Under the pieces are notes generated by a model. The model was given only the letters and a program-made list of their open reading frames with translations, was not told the DNA's origin and made no database searches. 64,000 nucleotides of DNA from a virus, in the IMG/VR virus record IMGVR_UViG_3300027770_002599, positions 1 through 64,000 of that record; one strand, given 5' to 3'. A program made the translations under genes and the position numbers. Positions 1-9,300 of this stretch are shown here, piece after piece. Numbering within the stretch: position 1 is the first letter of the stretch; every line of letters begins with the position of its first letter.

Positions 1-450
1 AAAATACTTTAATTCACTATAATGTTTATTTAGTTTCTCAAAGACACTTCTATGAATTAATACAAAACCCATACCAACTCCACCAATCTTCACCAGATTT
101 CCACATAACTTCACAGGATTATAGAGTTCATAACAGTGTCTAATAGGCAGTGTCTTCATCGGATAAGATGCAGACACAATTGGTTTTTGATATGAATATA
201 ACTTCAACATATCTTCTGGTGAAAATGCAACATCAGCATCCAGACAGAACAGATACTCAAACTCTGTATTATTCATAAAGAAATTAGCAATTCTTGACCG
301 TCCGTGAGTAATCAGTGACTCATTTGCGACGGTCATAATCCCGTGTTCTACGTTATTACGAACTAAAAGTTTACCAAGATTGAAAAGTGATGTGGTGGTT
401 TTTTCATTCACCAATCCACCATAACAAGGTAATGATATAAGAATACTCAT
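1..450 (-). CDS. Glycosyltransferase-like protein (GT-A type), N-terminal part, runs off the left edge
   Basis: An open frame starts with ATG at 450 and stays open for 150 codons to the window edge, so the C-terminus is missing. The N-terminus (MSILISLPCYGG) reads like the first strand of a GT-A nucleotide-sugar fold. The segment FCLDADVAFSPEDM near residues 68-81 holds a DAD motif of the DxD type that binds metal and nucleotide sugar, and GVGMGFVLIHRSVFEKL near residue 125 resembles the later conserved part of family-2-like transferases. Such enzymes move a sugar from a nucleotide donor to an acceptor. The acceptor is unknown; a surface or virion glycan is possible. The gene begins 3 bases after the stop of the fibre gene 454-2148, so it is probably co-transcribed with the fibre operon. 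The family call is by motif only. Confidence 0.7.
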   Translation of the reverse strand, partial: MSILISLPCYGGLVNEKTTTSLFNLGKLLVRNNVEHGIMTVANESLITHGRSRIANFFMNNTEFEYLFCLDADVAFSPEDMLKLYSYQKPIVSASYPMKTLPIRHCYELYNPVKLCGNLVKIGGVGMGFVLIHRSVFEKLNKHYSELKYF

Positions 451-453
451 AAA

Positions 454-2148
454 TTAAGAAGTTTTTTGTTTTCCTGCGACTTGTATTTCTATTGCGTATG
501 GTGTGTTAGTAATCGCAAAAATTGACTGACCGATACCAATTCTCTTCGGTGCTTCGCAAAGTTCAATTGAAGAGTTCTTTGGAATTACCATATTATAGGC
601 CAACCAAGAGAAGATTGTATCACTATTACCAATACCTACGGAGACTGGATAATCACCACCAGGATAGACTAATCCATCAGAAATATTTGCAACTCTTATG
701 GACTGAATAATTGATGGATAAGTATTTCCAGTTCCATAATAAGCAACCGGAATTGTAGAAAGTCCAGCAGTTACAGATGTAATAGTTGAAGAGGCAGCAG
801 AAACAGTTCCAGTACCATTCAGATATGCAGTATCCGTAGAAGATTGATACACAATCGTTGCTTGTAATGCACCGTCTTGTGGAACAACGACTTCTGTGAA
901 TGAAAGTGATGTAGATGCAAGTGCTACCGTTGCTGGTCTTGTCATTGGAATTGTTAATGCACCTGGAGTATAACCAACACCCACAAAAGTATTAGTTTGA
1001 ATACCAGTATTATTACCAGTTGGTTGAATTAACATTCCAGAAGAAAGGAAGTTTGTAATCGCAGCACCTGCAGTAACTGTAAGAATGTTAGAGTTTGCTG
1101 TTTGCGAAATTGCTGCGGTTGATGTTGAACCAATACCAGTACCAGCACCAGTAGATTGTAACACAATACTATCCAGTGCATTGAGAACCATTGGTTGTTT
1201 TAAGAGTTCAACAGCAGAACCCACAGGAACTGGAAGTCTGGATGAAACCTTGGATACTGGTGAGAACCAAGCAGTACCACTTACTGCCTGACCTGCAATT
1301 GGTTTGCTAAGTGTAATATTATTTCCATCTACGCTGGTGACATAAGTATTGTACTGGAATCCGGCAGTTGAACCAATACCTGTAGTTTCTCCAATATTTC
1401 CTTGTCCTGTAACAGCCATACCAACAATAATACTACTTGCGGAACCAACTGTGATTGTGTTGATTCCTGCACCACCACCTATACTAATAGTTGCTGGAAC
1501 TTTTCTTGCATTCATTACAAAACCAGCAGTGATTTCGGCATCACCATTGGATATGTTTGTAACGTGAATTGAATGAACAAGATATTTGTTTGAACCAGAA
1601 GGAAGTGTTGTAATTTGAGTAACTGTTGTACCAACACCAACAATATCTAATGTTCCTGTTGGTTGAACGTAAATTACATTGTCAATCGTTGTATCAAACT
1701 TACCAGAACCACCAGCAGCTGCAGTTGCCCATAAAGTTCCAGTTATAGTTGACTGAAGAACCTGACCTGTTGTTCCTGGTTGATTGGTAGAATCATAGAT
1801 AGCACCAGTAACTCTTGCATTACCTTGAACTTGTAAAGGATATGCTGGAGTTGTGGTTCCAATACCAAGATTACCAGATACATAGGCACCACCAGTTACT
1901 TGAAGTGGTTGTCCTGCAGTTCCTGTTGATGTTCCCGTTCCTACTAATATGGGCCCATTAACGAATGTAGAAATACCAGAAACATTTAACTGTTGTGATG
2001 TTAAGTTGGTTGCACTAGTAACACCTAAAGTACTGATACCAGAAACTCGAATACCAGAAGAACTTAATGTTACGGCAGAACCTACAACAACACTTGTATC
2101 AATCGTTGCGGTTCCGTAAATTCTTGTACCAGACTTAAGTTGTGCCAT
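454..2148 (-). CDS. Tail-fibre/virion protein with GIST-type beta-repeats
   Basis: This 564-residue protein begins with a shaft-like stretch made of the same units as the 2401-residue giant (GISTLGVTSATNLTSQQLNV, then a QPLQVTGGAYVSG block and a GIGTTTP block) over about residues 30-130. The rest is beta-rich and low in charge. It has two similar segments that read as small beta-sandwich domains, near residues 180-215 (LVHSIHVTNISNGDAEIT) and near 480-560 (IIQSIRVANISDGLVYPGGD). No enzyme motif is visible. It starts 3 bases after the stop of the 1020-residue gene and is followed by the glycosyltransferase-like gene. The likely role is a distal or accessory fibre subunit; the receptor is unknown. 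Confidence 0.7.
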   Translation of the reverse strand: MAQLKSGTRIYGTATIDTSVVVGSAVTLSSSGIRVSGISTLGVTSATNLTSQQLNVSGISTFVNGPILVGTGTSTGTAGQPLQVTGGAYVSGNLGIGTTTPAYPLQVQGNARVTGAIYDSTNQPGTTGQVLQSTITGTLWATAAAGGSGKFDTTIDNVIYVQPTGTLDIVGVGTTVTQITTLPSGSNKYLVHSIHVTNISNGDAEITAGFVMNARKVPATISIGGGAGINTITVGSASSIIVGMAVTGQGNIGETTGIGSTAGFQYNTYVTSVDGNNITLSKPIAGQAVSGTAWFSPVSKVSSRLPVPVGSAVELLKQPMVLNALDSIVLQSTGAGTGIGSTSTAAISQTANSNILTVTAGAAITNFLSSGMLIQPTGNNTGIQTNTFVGVGYTPGALTIPMTRPATVALASTSLSFTEVVVPQDGALQATIVYQSSTDTAYLNGTGTVSAASSTITSVTAGLSTIPVAYYGTGNTYPSIIQSIRVANISDGLVYPGGDYPVSVGIGNSDTIFSWLAYNMVIPKNSSIELCEAPKRIGIGQSIFAITNTPYAIEIQVAGKQKTS

Positions 2149-2151
2149 TTC

Positions 2152-5100
2152 TTATGCTTGTGCCTCCGTCCAGGAAAGTCTTGTAGCAACATTTGCTTGA
2201 GAATTTGACAAATTGGTTGCAACAATTGTAAGAGTATCAGGTCCATCAGGATATATATTCGTTCCTGATGTTGCTGCTCCACCACCAAGAATACAATTTC
2301 CCAAGTCACGAACTTGTGAAAGGTCAACACTACTTGTTCCAGATACGAAGAAACCAGCAGTAATTTCACCACCACTTACCTGAACTCCTGTTGCTCCACC
2401 TACATTTTGATAATCAGCAATTTGTGCCAAACTAGAGTTCTGAACTCCTGTAATATTACCAACGGCATTCGTCCAAGTTGCTGAAGTACTTGGAGTTGTA
2501 TTCAAATATGCTCTTACAAGAATATTGGAGTTTGCTGTAAGTACCGTAAGGTCAAGAGAACGAAGAACCAACTGCATTCTATTGATAAGTTCTCTTGACC
2601 CAAATGTTGCACCAATACCATTATCAACTGATGGTGCAACACGAATTGCAACAAGTGCTCTTGATGAACCAGTATTTCCTGATACAGCAAGTGTTGTAAT
2701 ACCAACCTGTCCATAAGTAAAGACCAAAGATTTATCATCATCAAATCTTCCGTCCATAATTACACTTGTACCCCAGTGAGAGATTGAAGGACCATAAGTT
2801 GGATATGCAAGTTCAACTGCTGTTGGGTCAGTTGCAGAGTATGTAAATGCTACTCCAACTGGTGAACCCATTGGAACTGCTAACACTGTTGGGTTTGCTG
2901 ATGTTGCTGCCTGACTTAAATAAACAGTTCCAACACCAAGAGCACTAATGTAAGTACCATCAGGGAAAGATGTACCTCCAGCACCTACAATTCTTTGTCC
3001 TACTTGTAAGTTTGTAGTCGTTCCTGCTGCCACATTAGAACCTGCTGCAACTGTAAGAGAAAGAGAAGCATTACCGGATTTTCCTCTGATGACTCCAGTA
3101 AATGCGGTTGTGCCAATACCAGAATAATTCACATATTCATAAGTTTCAGAATTTCTGATGACCAATGTTCCAGCAGTTGGGAAACCTGCAGTACTTGCAA
3201 TTCCAACAAAAGTATCAGATGCTCCTACACTATTATTGATTTGAGTTGTTGGTGGTCTGCTCTCACTTTCATATCGTGCTGGTAAGTTTCCAGAACGCAT
3301 ATATGCTTCGGTATTCACATTATTGTTTATGACCTTATGGCAATAGATTACATCACCAGTTGGACCTCTAAATCCCCAACGAATAAATCCTGCACCATAC
3401 CAAGAATAGTCCATATAGAACATCTGCATCTTGGTGAGGTCAATATTATAACCAGAAGGTCCAGTACCATCACATTTATCAATATTCCAAGTTGATTGTG
3501 GATATTTTGTATCCACAGTTCTTGAAATGATTACAAAATCAGCAGTTGCTCCTCTATATGAAGGAGAAATCGTCATACTTGTATCACTTGCAATATCAAC
3601 AACACGATAGGATTGACCACGAAGAACAATAAAATCTCCAATTGTTAATTGCTTTGCAAATGCCGTTGGAAATGTTGAGTTTGTTTGTGTTACTGTATTA
3701 ATACCACTAATAACACTTACCTTTCCTGAAAGTTGGAAAGTAGAACTTCTACGAACTGCATAAAGTGTTTGTCCATCAAACTCAAAGAAGATACCATTTT
3801 GTGAATCAAAAGTTCCAAGACGATTTGCACATCCATACCAACTTGTAACATTACAACTATAAGGACCAGAAGCAGTTGTGGAAGTAAGTCCTGCTGTTGC
3901 AGTCACTTGAAAAGTATTATATCCTGTTACGGAAGTTACACTATAAGTTCCATTATATCCAGTTTCATTTGCACCAGAAATTATGATTTGAGTTCCGGGA
4001 GTTGCTGCCTGAATATTATGCTGCTCTTTTGTCTGCACAGTAATCGTACTTCCAATGCTAATTGCAGAAGCAGTTAAAGAGTCAATTTGAAGATTTGGTT
4101 TCAGAATTGTACCAGAACTAACTTGAATACCTTTACCTGATTGATAGCGGAAATATCTTCTTGTCTGACGAGTTGCCGTTTCAAAATTTGATTGAGCATT
4201 ACTTGAAAAAATGACTCCACCATCAAAAGGACGATGTAAGAATTGCCCCTGTGGTCTTACATAAACTAAACCATTAGATGGAGTTCCTGCTGGTGCAGTA
4301 TTTGCATAATAAGTAAAGGTTCTTGAACTGGTGATACCAGCAACAAAGAAAGAGCCATTTGCATTTACCTGATTAGTTCCAACAATTGCAACCTCATTTC
4401 CAATTGCAAGTCCGTGTGGGATTGTTGTGGTTACAGTGACTGCAGTTCCAACACTTGCAAAAGTTGGAGTTGTACCAATTGCAGCATTAGTGTAAACTGT
4501 TCCACTGTAAATAATAGTTTTATTAGGGTCAAAAATTTGAGTAACAGTTCCAGTATTTGTTGCTCTTGCAGTATATGTAAAGTTTGTATTACCAGCACCT
4601 ACACTTTCTATAACAAAGTTTCCATTTGCAATATTCAAATAAGTATCCTGAACCGTAATTGCAGTTCCAATTCCAGGGACTGATGATGTTCCACTTGCAC
4701 CAACCACAACTGTGACAGTTCTGGAACTAGTTGGTAGTGTCATCGTACCAATTCCAGATATACCAACAGAAGAAGAAAAGGAAAATGGACGATTGTTAAT
4801 TGTTGCAAGATTTTCCCACTTGGAAACTTGAGTACCATATTCAAAGTCAGTATCAATCAGTGCCTGTGGTGATGATGTACGAAACTTATTTACGGGGTCT
4901 TGATAAACTTCAGAAGGAGTAAACTTCTCATCATATTCGTCTATAATGATTTGAAGTTTATCAGTACTACTCATTGAAGTAGTACTATAATTCAATACGA
5001 CTGTGGTTGTGTTCGTACCACCAGTGGTTGATACAGTATAAGAAGTTGCCTTTAAGTTTTGGTCTGAGAAATTATAAATTACAGTGTTCGTCGTTACATT

Positions 5101-5214
5101 CGTAATCAGTATTAATCGTTCTCTCGGAATAGCACGAGGAATAACTACACTACCCACACCACTTGCACCTGGAGTAAATGTATATCCAGTTTCTAAAATT
5201 GCCTTCCTTGCCAT
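2152..5214 (-). CDS. Large virion structural protein, probably tail fibre or tailspike
   Basis: This 1020-residue protein is rich in Thr, Ser, Gly and Val, has few charges and no recognisable catalytic motif. It is built from repeated short beta domains of the type 'IGSTITVQTKEQHNI ... ISGANETGYNGTYSVTSV', in which a GYNGTY or NANGSFFV element recurs. Similar elements occur in the 1947-residue protein (35701-41544), where GYNGQFVV is seen. A T4-type late promoter lies just upstream (5236-5243) in the 31-base gap, so this gene heads the operon 5214-1. The product is taken to be a virion component because of composition and late control. The exact position in the tail is not visible. Confidence 0.65.
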   Translation of the reverse strand: MARKAILETGYTFTPGASGVGSVVIPRAIPRERLILITNVTTNTVIYNFSDQNLKATSYTVSTTGGTNTTTVVLNYSTTSMSSTDKLQIIIDEYDEKFTPSEVYQDPVNKFRTSSPQALIDTDFEYGTQVSKWENLATINNRPFSFSSSVGISGIGTMTLPTSSRTVTVVVGASGTSSVPGIGTAITVQDTYLNIANGNFVIESVGAGNTNFTYTARATNTGTVTQIFDPNKTIIYSGTVYTNAAIGTTPTFASVGTAVTVTTTIPHGLAIGNEVAIVGTNQVNANGSFFVAGITSSRTFTYYANTAPAGTPSNGLVYVRPQGQFLHRPFDGGVIFSSNAQSNFETATRQTRRYFRYQSGKGIQVSSGTILKPNLQIDSLTASAISIGSTITVQTKEQHNIQAATPGTQIIISGANETGYNGTYSVTSVTGYNTFQVTATAGLTSTTASGPYSCNVTSWYGCANRLGTFDSQNGIFFEFDGQTLYAVRRSSTFQLSGKVSVISGINTVTQTNSTFPTAFAKQLTIGDFIVLRGQSYRVVDIASDTSMTISPSYRGATADFVIISRTVDTKYPQSTWNIDKCDGTGPSGYNIDLTKMQMFYMDYSWYGAGFIRWGFRGPTGDVIYCHKVINNNVNTEAYMRSGNLPARYESESRPPTTQINNSVGASDTFVGIASTAGFPTAGTLVIRNSETYEYVNYSGIGTTAFTGVIRGKSGNASLSLTVAAGSNVAAGTTTNLQVGQRIVGAGGTSFPDGTYISALGVGTVYLSQAATSANPTVLAVPMGSPVGVAFTYSATDPTAVELAYPTYGPSISHWGTSVIMDGRFDDDKSLVFTYGQVGITTLAVSGNTGSSRALVAIRVAPSVDNGIGATFGSRELINRMQLVLRSLDLTVLTANSNILVRAYLNTTPSTSATWTNAVGNITGVQNSSLAQIADYQNVGGATGVQVSGGEITAGFFVSGTSSVDLSQVRDLGNCILGGGAATSGTNIYPDGPDTLTIVATNLSNSQANVATRLSWTEAQA

Positions 5215-5235
5215 AATTATTGAATACCTTTGCTA

Positions 5236-5243
5236 TATTTATA
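5236..5243 (-). promoter_or_regulatory. T4-type late promoter (TATAAATA)
   Basis: The minus strand reads TATAAATA, a perfect match to the T4 late -10 motif, 22 bases upstream of the ATG at 5214 and 2 bases after the preceding stop. It should drive 2152-5214 and the following genes by the gp55/gp33 late system. Confidence 0.75.
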
Positions 5244-5245
5244 CA

Positions 5246-6388
5246 TTAGTAAATAGTCGTAATTTCATCAATCTCATTATAAACAATCACATTACCATTA
5301 AGTTCTTGTCTCATAAATTTTCCTTGGCCTGGACCAAATAAGACGCCACCAAATTCATCATATATTGGGTCATAAGGAGCAAAGACATTTGCGCTGAGTG
5401 TTGTTGTTCCGACTCCAACATTTTCTTTAAACTCCAATGCAGTATAAGTTCCCAATCCACTGACACCTGCTTTTGCATAAGTTTCGGTTAAATCTCCAAC
5501 ATTAGTTGCTGGAAATTGTCTATAAGCACCTAAACCCCAAATAATTCTTACTGCACCAACACCACCAACACTTCCATATCTACCTAGATCGCCTCCACCA
5601 CCTCCTCCACCACCAAAGTTTCCACCACCAACTAATATACTTCCAGCACCTGCAGTAGTTGAACCATTTTGACCACCACTACCTCCAGTACCTGGATTAT
5701 TACTACTACCACCATTTCCACTTGCGCCTTGGCCAAGTATCCCAACACCACCACCACCAGTACTAGCAGATACATGACTTCCACCGCCACCTCCGCCGCC
5801 GCCAGATCCATTTGCTCCAGCACCACCAGATCCGCCAGCACCACCATTACCACTATATCCACCGGCCCCTCCTCCTCCGCCGGATCCTGAAACACCGGTG
5901 CCTCCGGCACCACCATTACCACCAGTTCCAACAATCACTGTTCCACCAGTACCACCATTAAAATTACCATTAACAGTAAGACTATTTCCCTTTTGCCCAC
6001 CACCTGCTTCTACAAGAGAAATTGCTCCCCTCTTCACATAACTATTTCCACCATTACTTGCCGTACTTGTAGGAACAATGCCCGGTTGTCCAGATGTGCC
6101 AACTCCTACCGTTAATGTTTCTCCAGGTGTAACTAAAATACTATTCACATATGCTAGAGCACCACCGCCACCTCCACCTTTAGCAGGAACGCCATTATCT
6201 CCACCTCCTCCTCCACCACCACCAACAGTAACCACACTAATAGTATCAACACCAGTAGGCACAGTCCAACTAAAAGTTCCTGGAGTTATGAAAGAACTTT
6301 GCCCCGCAGAAACTATATAACCAACTTCATTAAACTCACCAGTAACAATCATTGACCCAAATTGGTCTAATCTTCCTACAACTGGCAT
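5246..6388 (-). CDS. Glycine-rich adhesin-type fibre tip protein
   Basis: The 380-residue product opens with a short beta region, then SWTVPTGVDTISVVTVGGGG at about residues 39-58. A long glycine-rich domain follows to about residue 275, with runs such as GGSGGAGANGSGGGG and segments of the type TPGETLTVGVGTSGQPG. This is the pattern of glycine-rich receptor-binding proteins such as the gp38 adhesin of phage S16, whose glycines form a polyglycine-II sandwich. The C-terminal 100 residues are an ordinary mixed domain ending in EIDEITTIY. The start lies 5 bases from the end of the giant shaft gene 6393-13598, so shaft and tip form one of the shaft plus glycine-rich couplets of this window. A role as the receptor-contacting tip is inference from composition and order. 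Confidence 0.7.
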   Translation of the reverse strand: MPVVGRLDQFGSMIVTGEFNEVGYIVSAGQSSFITPGTFSWTVPTGVDTISVVTVGGGGGGGGDNGVPAKGGGGGGALAYVNSILVTPGETLTVGVGTSGQPGIVPTSTASNGGNSYVKRGAISLVEAGGGQKGNSLTVNGNFNGGTGGTVIVGTGGNGGAGGTGVSGSGGGGGAGGYSGNGGAGGSGGAGANGSGGGGGGGGSHVSASTGGGGVGILGQGASGNGGSSNNPGTGGSGGQNGSTTAGAGSILVGGGNFGGGGGGGGDLGRYGSVGGVGAVRIIWGLGAYRQFPATNVGDLTETYAKAGVSGLGTYTALEFKENVGVGTTTLSANVFAPYDPIYDEFGGVLFGPGQGKFMRQELNGNVIVYNEIDEITTIY

Positions 6389-6392
6389 AATA

Positions 6393-9300
6393 TTATCCTG
6401 CTACGAAGTCCAAACTATTTGTAGTTGAGTTGTACTGTATATAGAAGTTGGTTGATCCTGCAGTTCCACCAAATCGCATTTTACCAGTTGATTGAACTCT
6501 AGCATCACCAGAAACATCTACTGCAAAGGAAGGTGCCGTAACCGCAACACCAACATTAGAAGACACATAAGCACCACCAGTAACTTGAAGTGGTTGTGAT
6601 GTAGTTCCTGTAGAAGTTCCACCACCAATCAAAGTTGTAGATTGAAGTGTTGTTATACCTGATACATTTAACTGCTGTGAAGTTAGATTAGTGGTACTTG
6701 TAACTCCTAAAGTACTGATACCTGATACATTTAACTGCTGTGAAGTTAGATTAGTGGTACTTGTAACTCCTAAAGTACTGATACCTGATACATTTAACTG
6801 CTGTGAAGTTAGATTAGTGGTACTTGTAACTCCTAAAGTACTGATACCTGATACATTTAAAGTTTGTGATGTTAAGTTGGTTGTACTTGTAACACCAAGA
6901 GTTGTTATACCCGATACATTTAACTGTTGTGAAGTTAGATTAGTAGTACTGGTAACACCAAGAGTTGTTATACCAGAAACATTAAGTTGTTGTGATGTTA
7001 GGTTGGTTGTTGAAGTAACACCTAATGTTGAGACGCCAGTAACATTAAGTTGTCCTAATGTACCAACAGAAGTAAGTGATGAGTTTACAACACCACTTCC
7101 TAATGTATTATTGGTAATGACTGAAGTACCATTAATCTTATAATCATTTCCTGTGGTTACATTAATACCGCCAGAAGTAGTGACACCTGTGAAGCTTGCC
7201 GTAGTACCAAATAAAGATGCCGTATGAGTTGTTATACCAGCAAATGTAGAGATTCCAGAAACATAAGCACTTGATGCAGTAATGATTCCGAGAGTTGTTA
7301 TACCTGATACATTTAACTGTTGTGAAGTTAAGTTTCCAGTGAAGTATCCACTACCATCAACCCAAAGTTTTGATGTTGGATTTGCAGTCCCCAATCCAAT
7401 ATTAAAATTACTATTACCAGTAATCCAAGAATTAGAACCAGAACCAATGTTTAATTGATCAGAACCATTGATTAATGGTAATTGAACACTATAACCAATG
7501 GCAACATTTCTATCACCATCAATTTGAGTACATGCCGCATTAGAACCTAAGAAAGTATTATTACATCCATTACTCATATTGTATCCAGTATTATTGCCGA
7601 AGAAACTATTATTTTGTCCAGAAAAACTATAATATCCTGCACAATTACCAAAGAAGTTATTATTAGATCCACTGTCGTTAAGAAGTCCAGAATATTGACC
7701 AAAGAAATTATTACAACCTCCAGAGGTGTTAGAAAATCCAGAATATTGACCAAAGAAATTATTATAATTTCCACAAGTGTTTAAATATCCCGCACTATTA
7801 CCTAAGAAGTTATTATGATTTCCAATGGTATTTGAACATCCTGCACCACGACCAAAGAAGTTATTACAAGATCCAGTGGTGTTACATTTTCCTGCTTCAG
7901 AACCAGCAAAGAAGTTATGAGTACCAGAAGTAATAGAACGTCCAGTATTAGTATCACCAATTCTTATGTTATTATTAGTGAATATTACTGTTCCACCAAT
8001 ATTAACAGTACTTGATAATGTACTAATACCAGAAATACTTAAGGAAGTACCTACTAAATTAGTACCACTAATACTTCCACCAACAAATTCTCCATACTGA
8101 CTACTAAAGATTCTATTGGCAGTTAAGATTCCAGTGAAGTATCCACTACCATCAACCCAAAGTTTAGATGTTGGATTTGTAGTTCCAATACCAACAGAAC
8201 CGCCAATATAAACACTAGAGTTAATACCAGAAACCTGAAGAACTTGTCCTGCAGTTCCTGTAGAAGTTCCACCACCAATCAAAGTTGTAGATTGAAGTGT
8301 TGTTATACCTGATACATTAAGTTGTTGTGAAGTTAGATTAGTGGTACTTGTAACTCCAAGAGTTGTTATACCCGATACATTTAATTGTTGTGAAGTTAGA
8401 TTAGTGGTACTAGTAACACCTAAAGTACTGATACCCGATACATTTAACTGTTGTGAAGTTAGATTAGTGGTACTTGTAACTCCAAGAGTTGTTATACCCG
8501 ATACATTTAATTGTTGTGAAGTTAGATTAGTTGTTGAAGTAACACCTAATGTAGTAATACCTGATACATTAAGTTGTTGTGATGTTAAGTTGGTTGCTGA
8601 TGTAATTCCTAAAGTACTGATACCAGAAATATAAGCACTACCTTGAACAGTTAAGGTTGATGTTGGATTTGTGGTTCCAATACCAACGGAACCATTAAAG
8701 TAACCACCACTATTAACTTGAAGTCTTTGTGATGCAGTTCCTGTTGATGTTGCTGAACCAATTAATACTGGCCCATTGGCGAATGTTGAGATTCCAGTAA
8801 CGCTGAGTGCAGTACCTACTAAGTTAGTACCAGTGATGCTACCAACAAAATATCCATCACCATTGACCCAAAGTTTTGATGTTGGATTTGTGGTTCCAAT
8901 TCCAAGATTACCAGAAGAGTCAAATCTACCAGATTCTAATGGAGTAATAGAATTACCAGTAGAACCAATTGCTGCACGATAAAATACGTGTCCTCCAGAT
9001 AAGAATTGAACCCAAGAAGCAACATCAGTTGTATCATAAGTCCAGGCATTTAATGCACTTGGTTTTGCATTATATCCAACAACACCATAAGAAGTACCAG
9101 CAGTACCAAAGATGATACTACCAACACGACCTGCTTTGTTCAATGATGCAGCACCAGCATCTATTGCATAAGATGGAGTAAAGTTTCCAATTGCAAGACT
9201 TCCAGAATTTAATATAAAATTATTAGAAGTATCAAAGTTTGCGTGTGATAAATCTGTTTGGGCAAATGTTATACTTTTTCCACTTGGTCTATTGATAATT

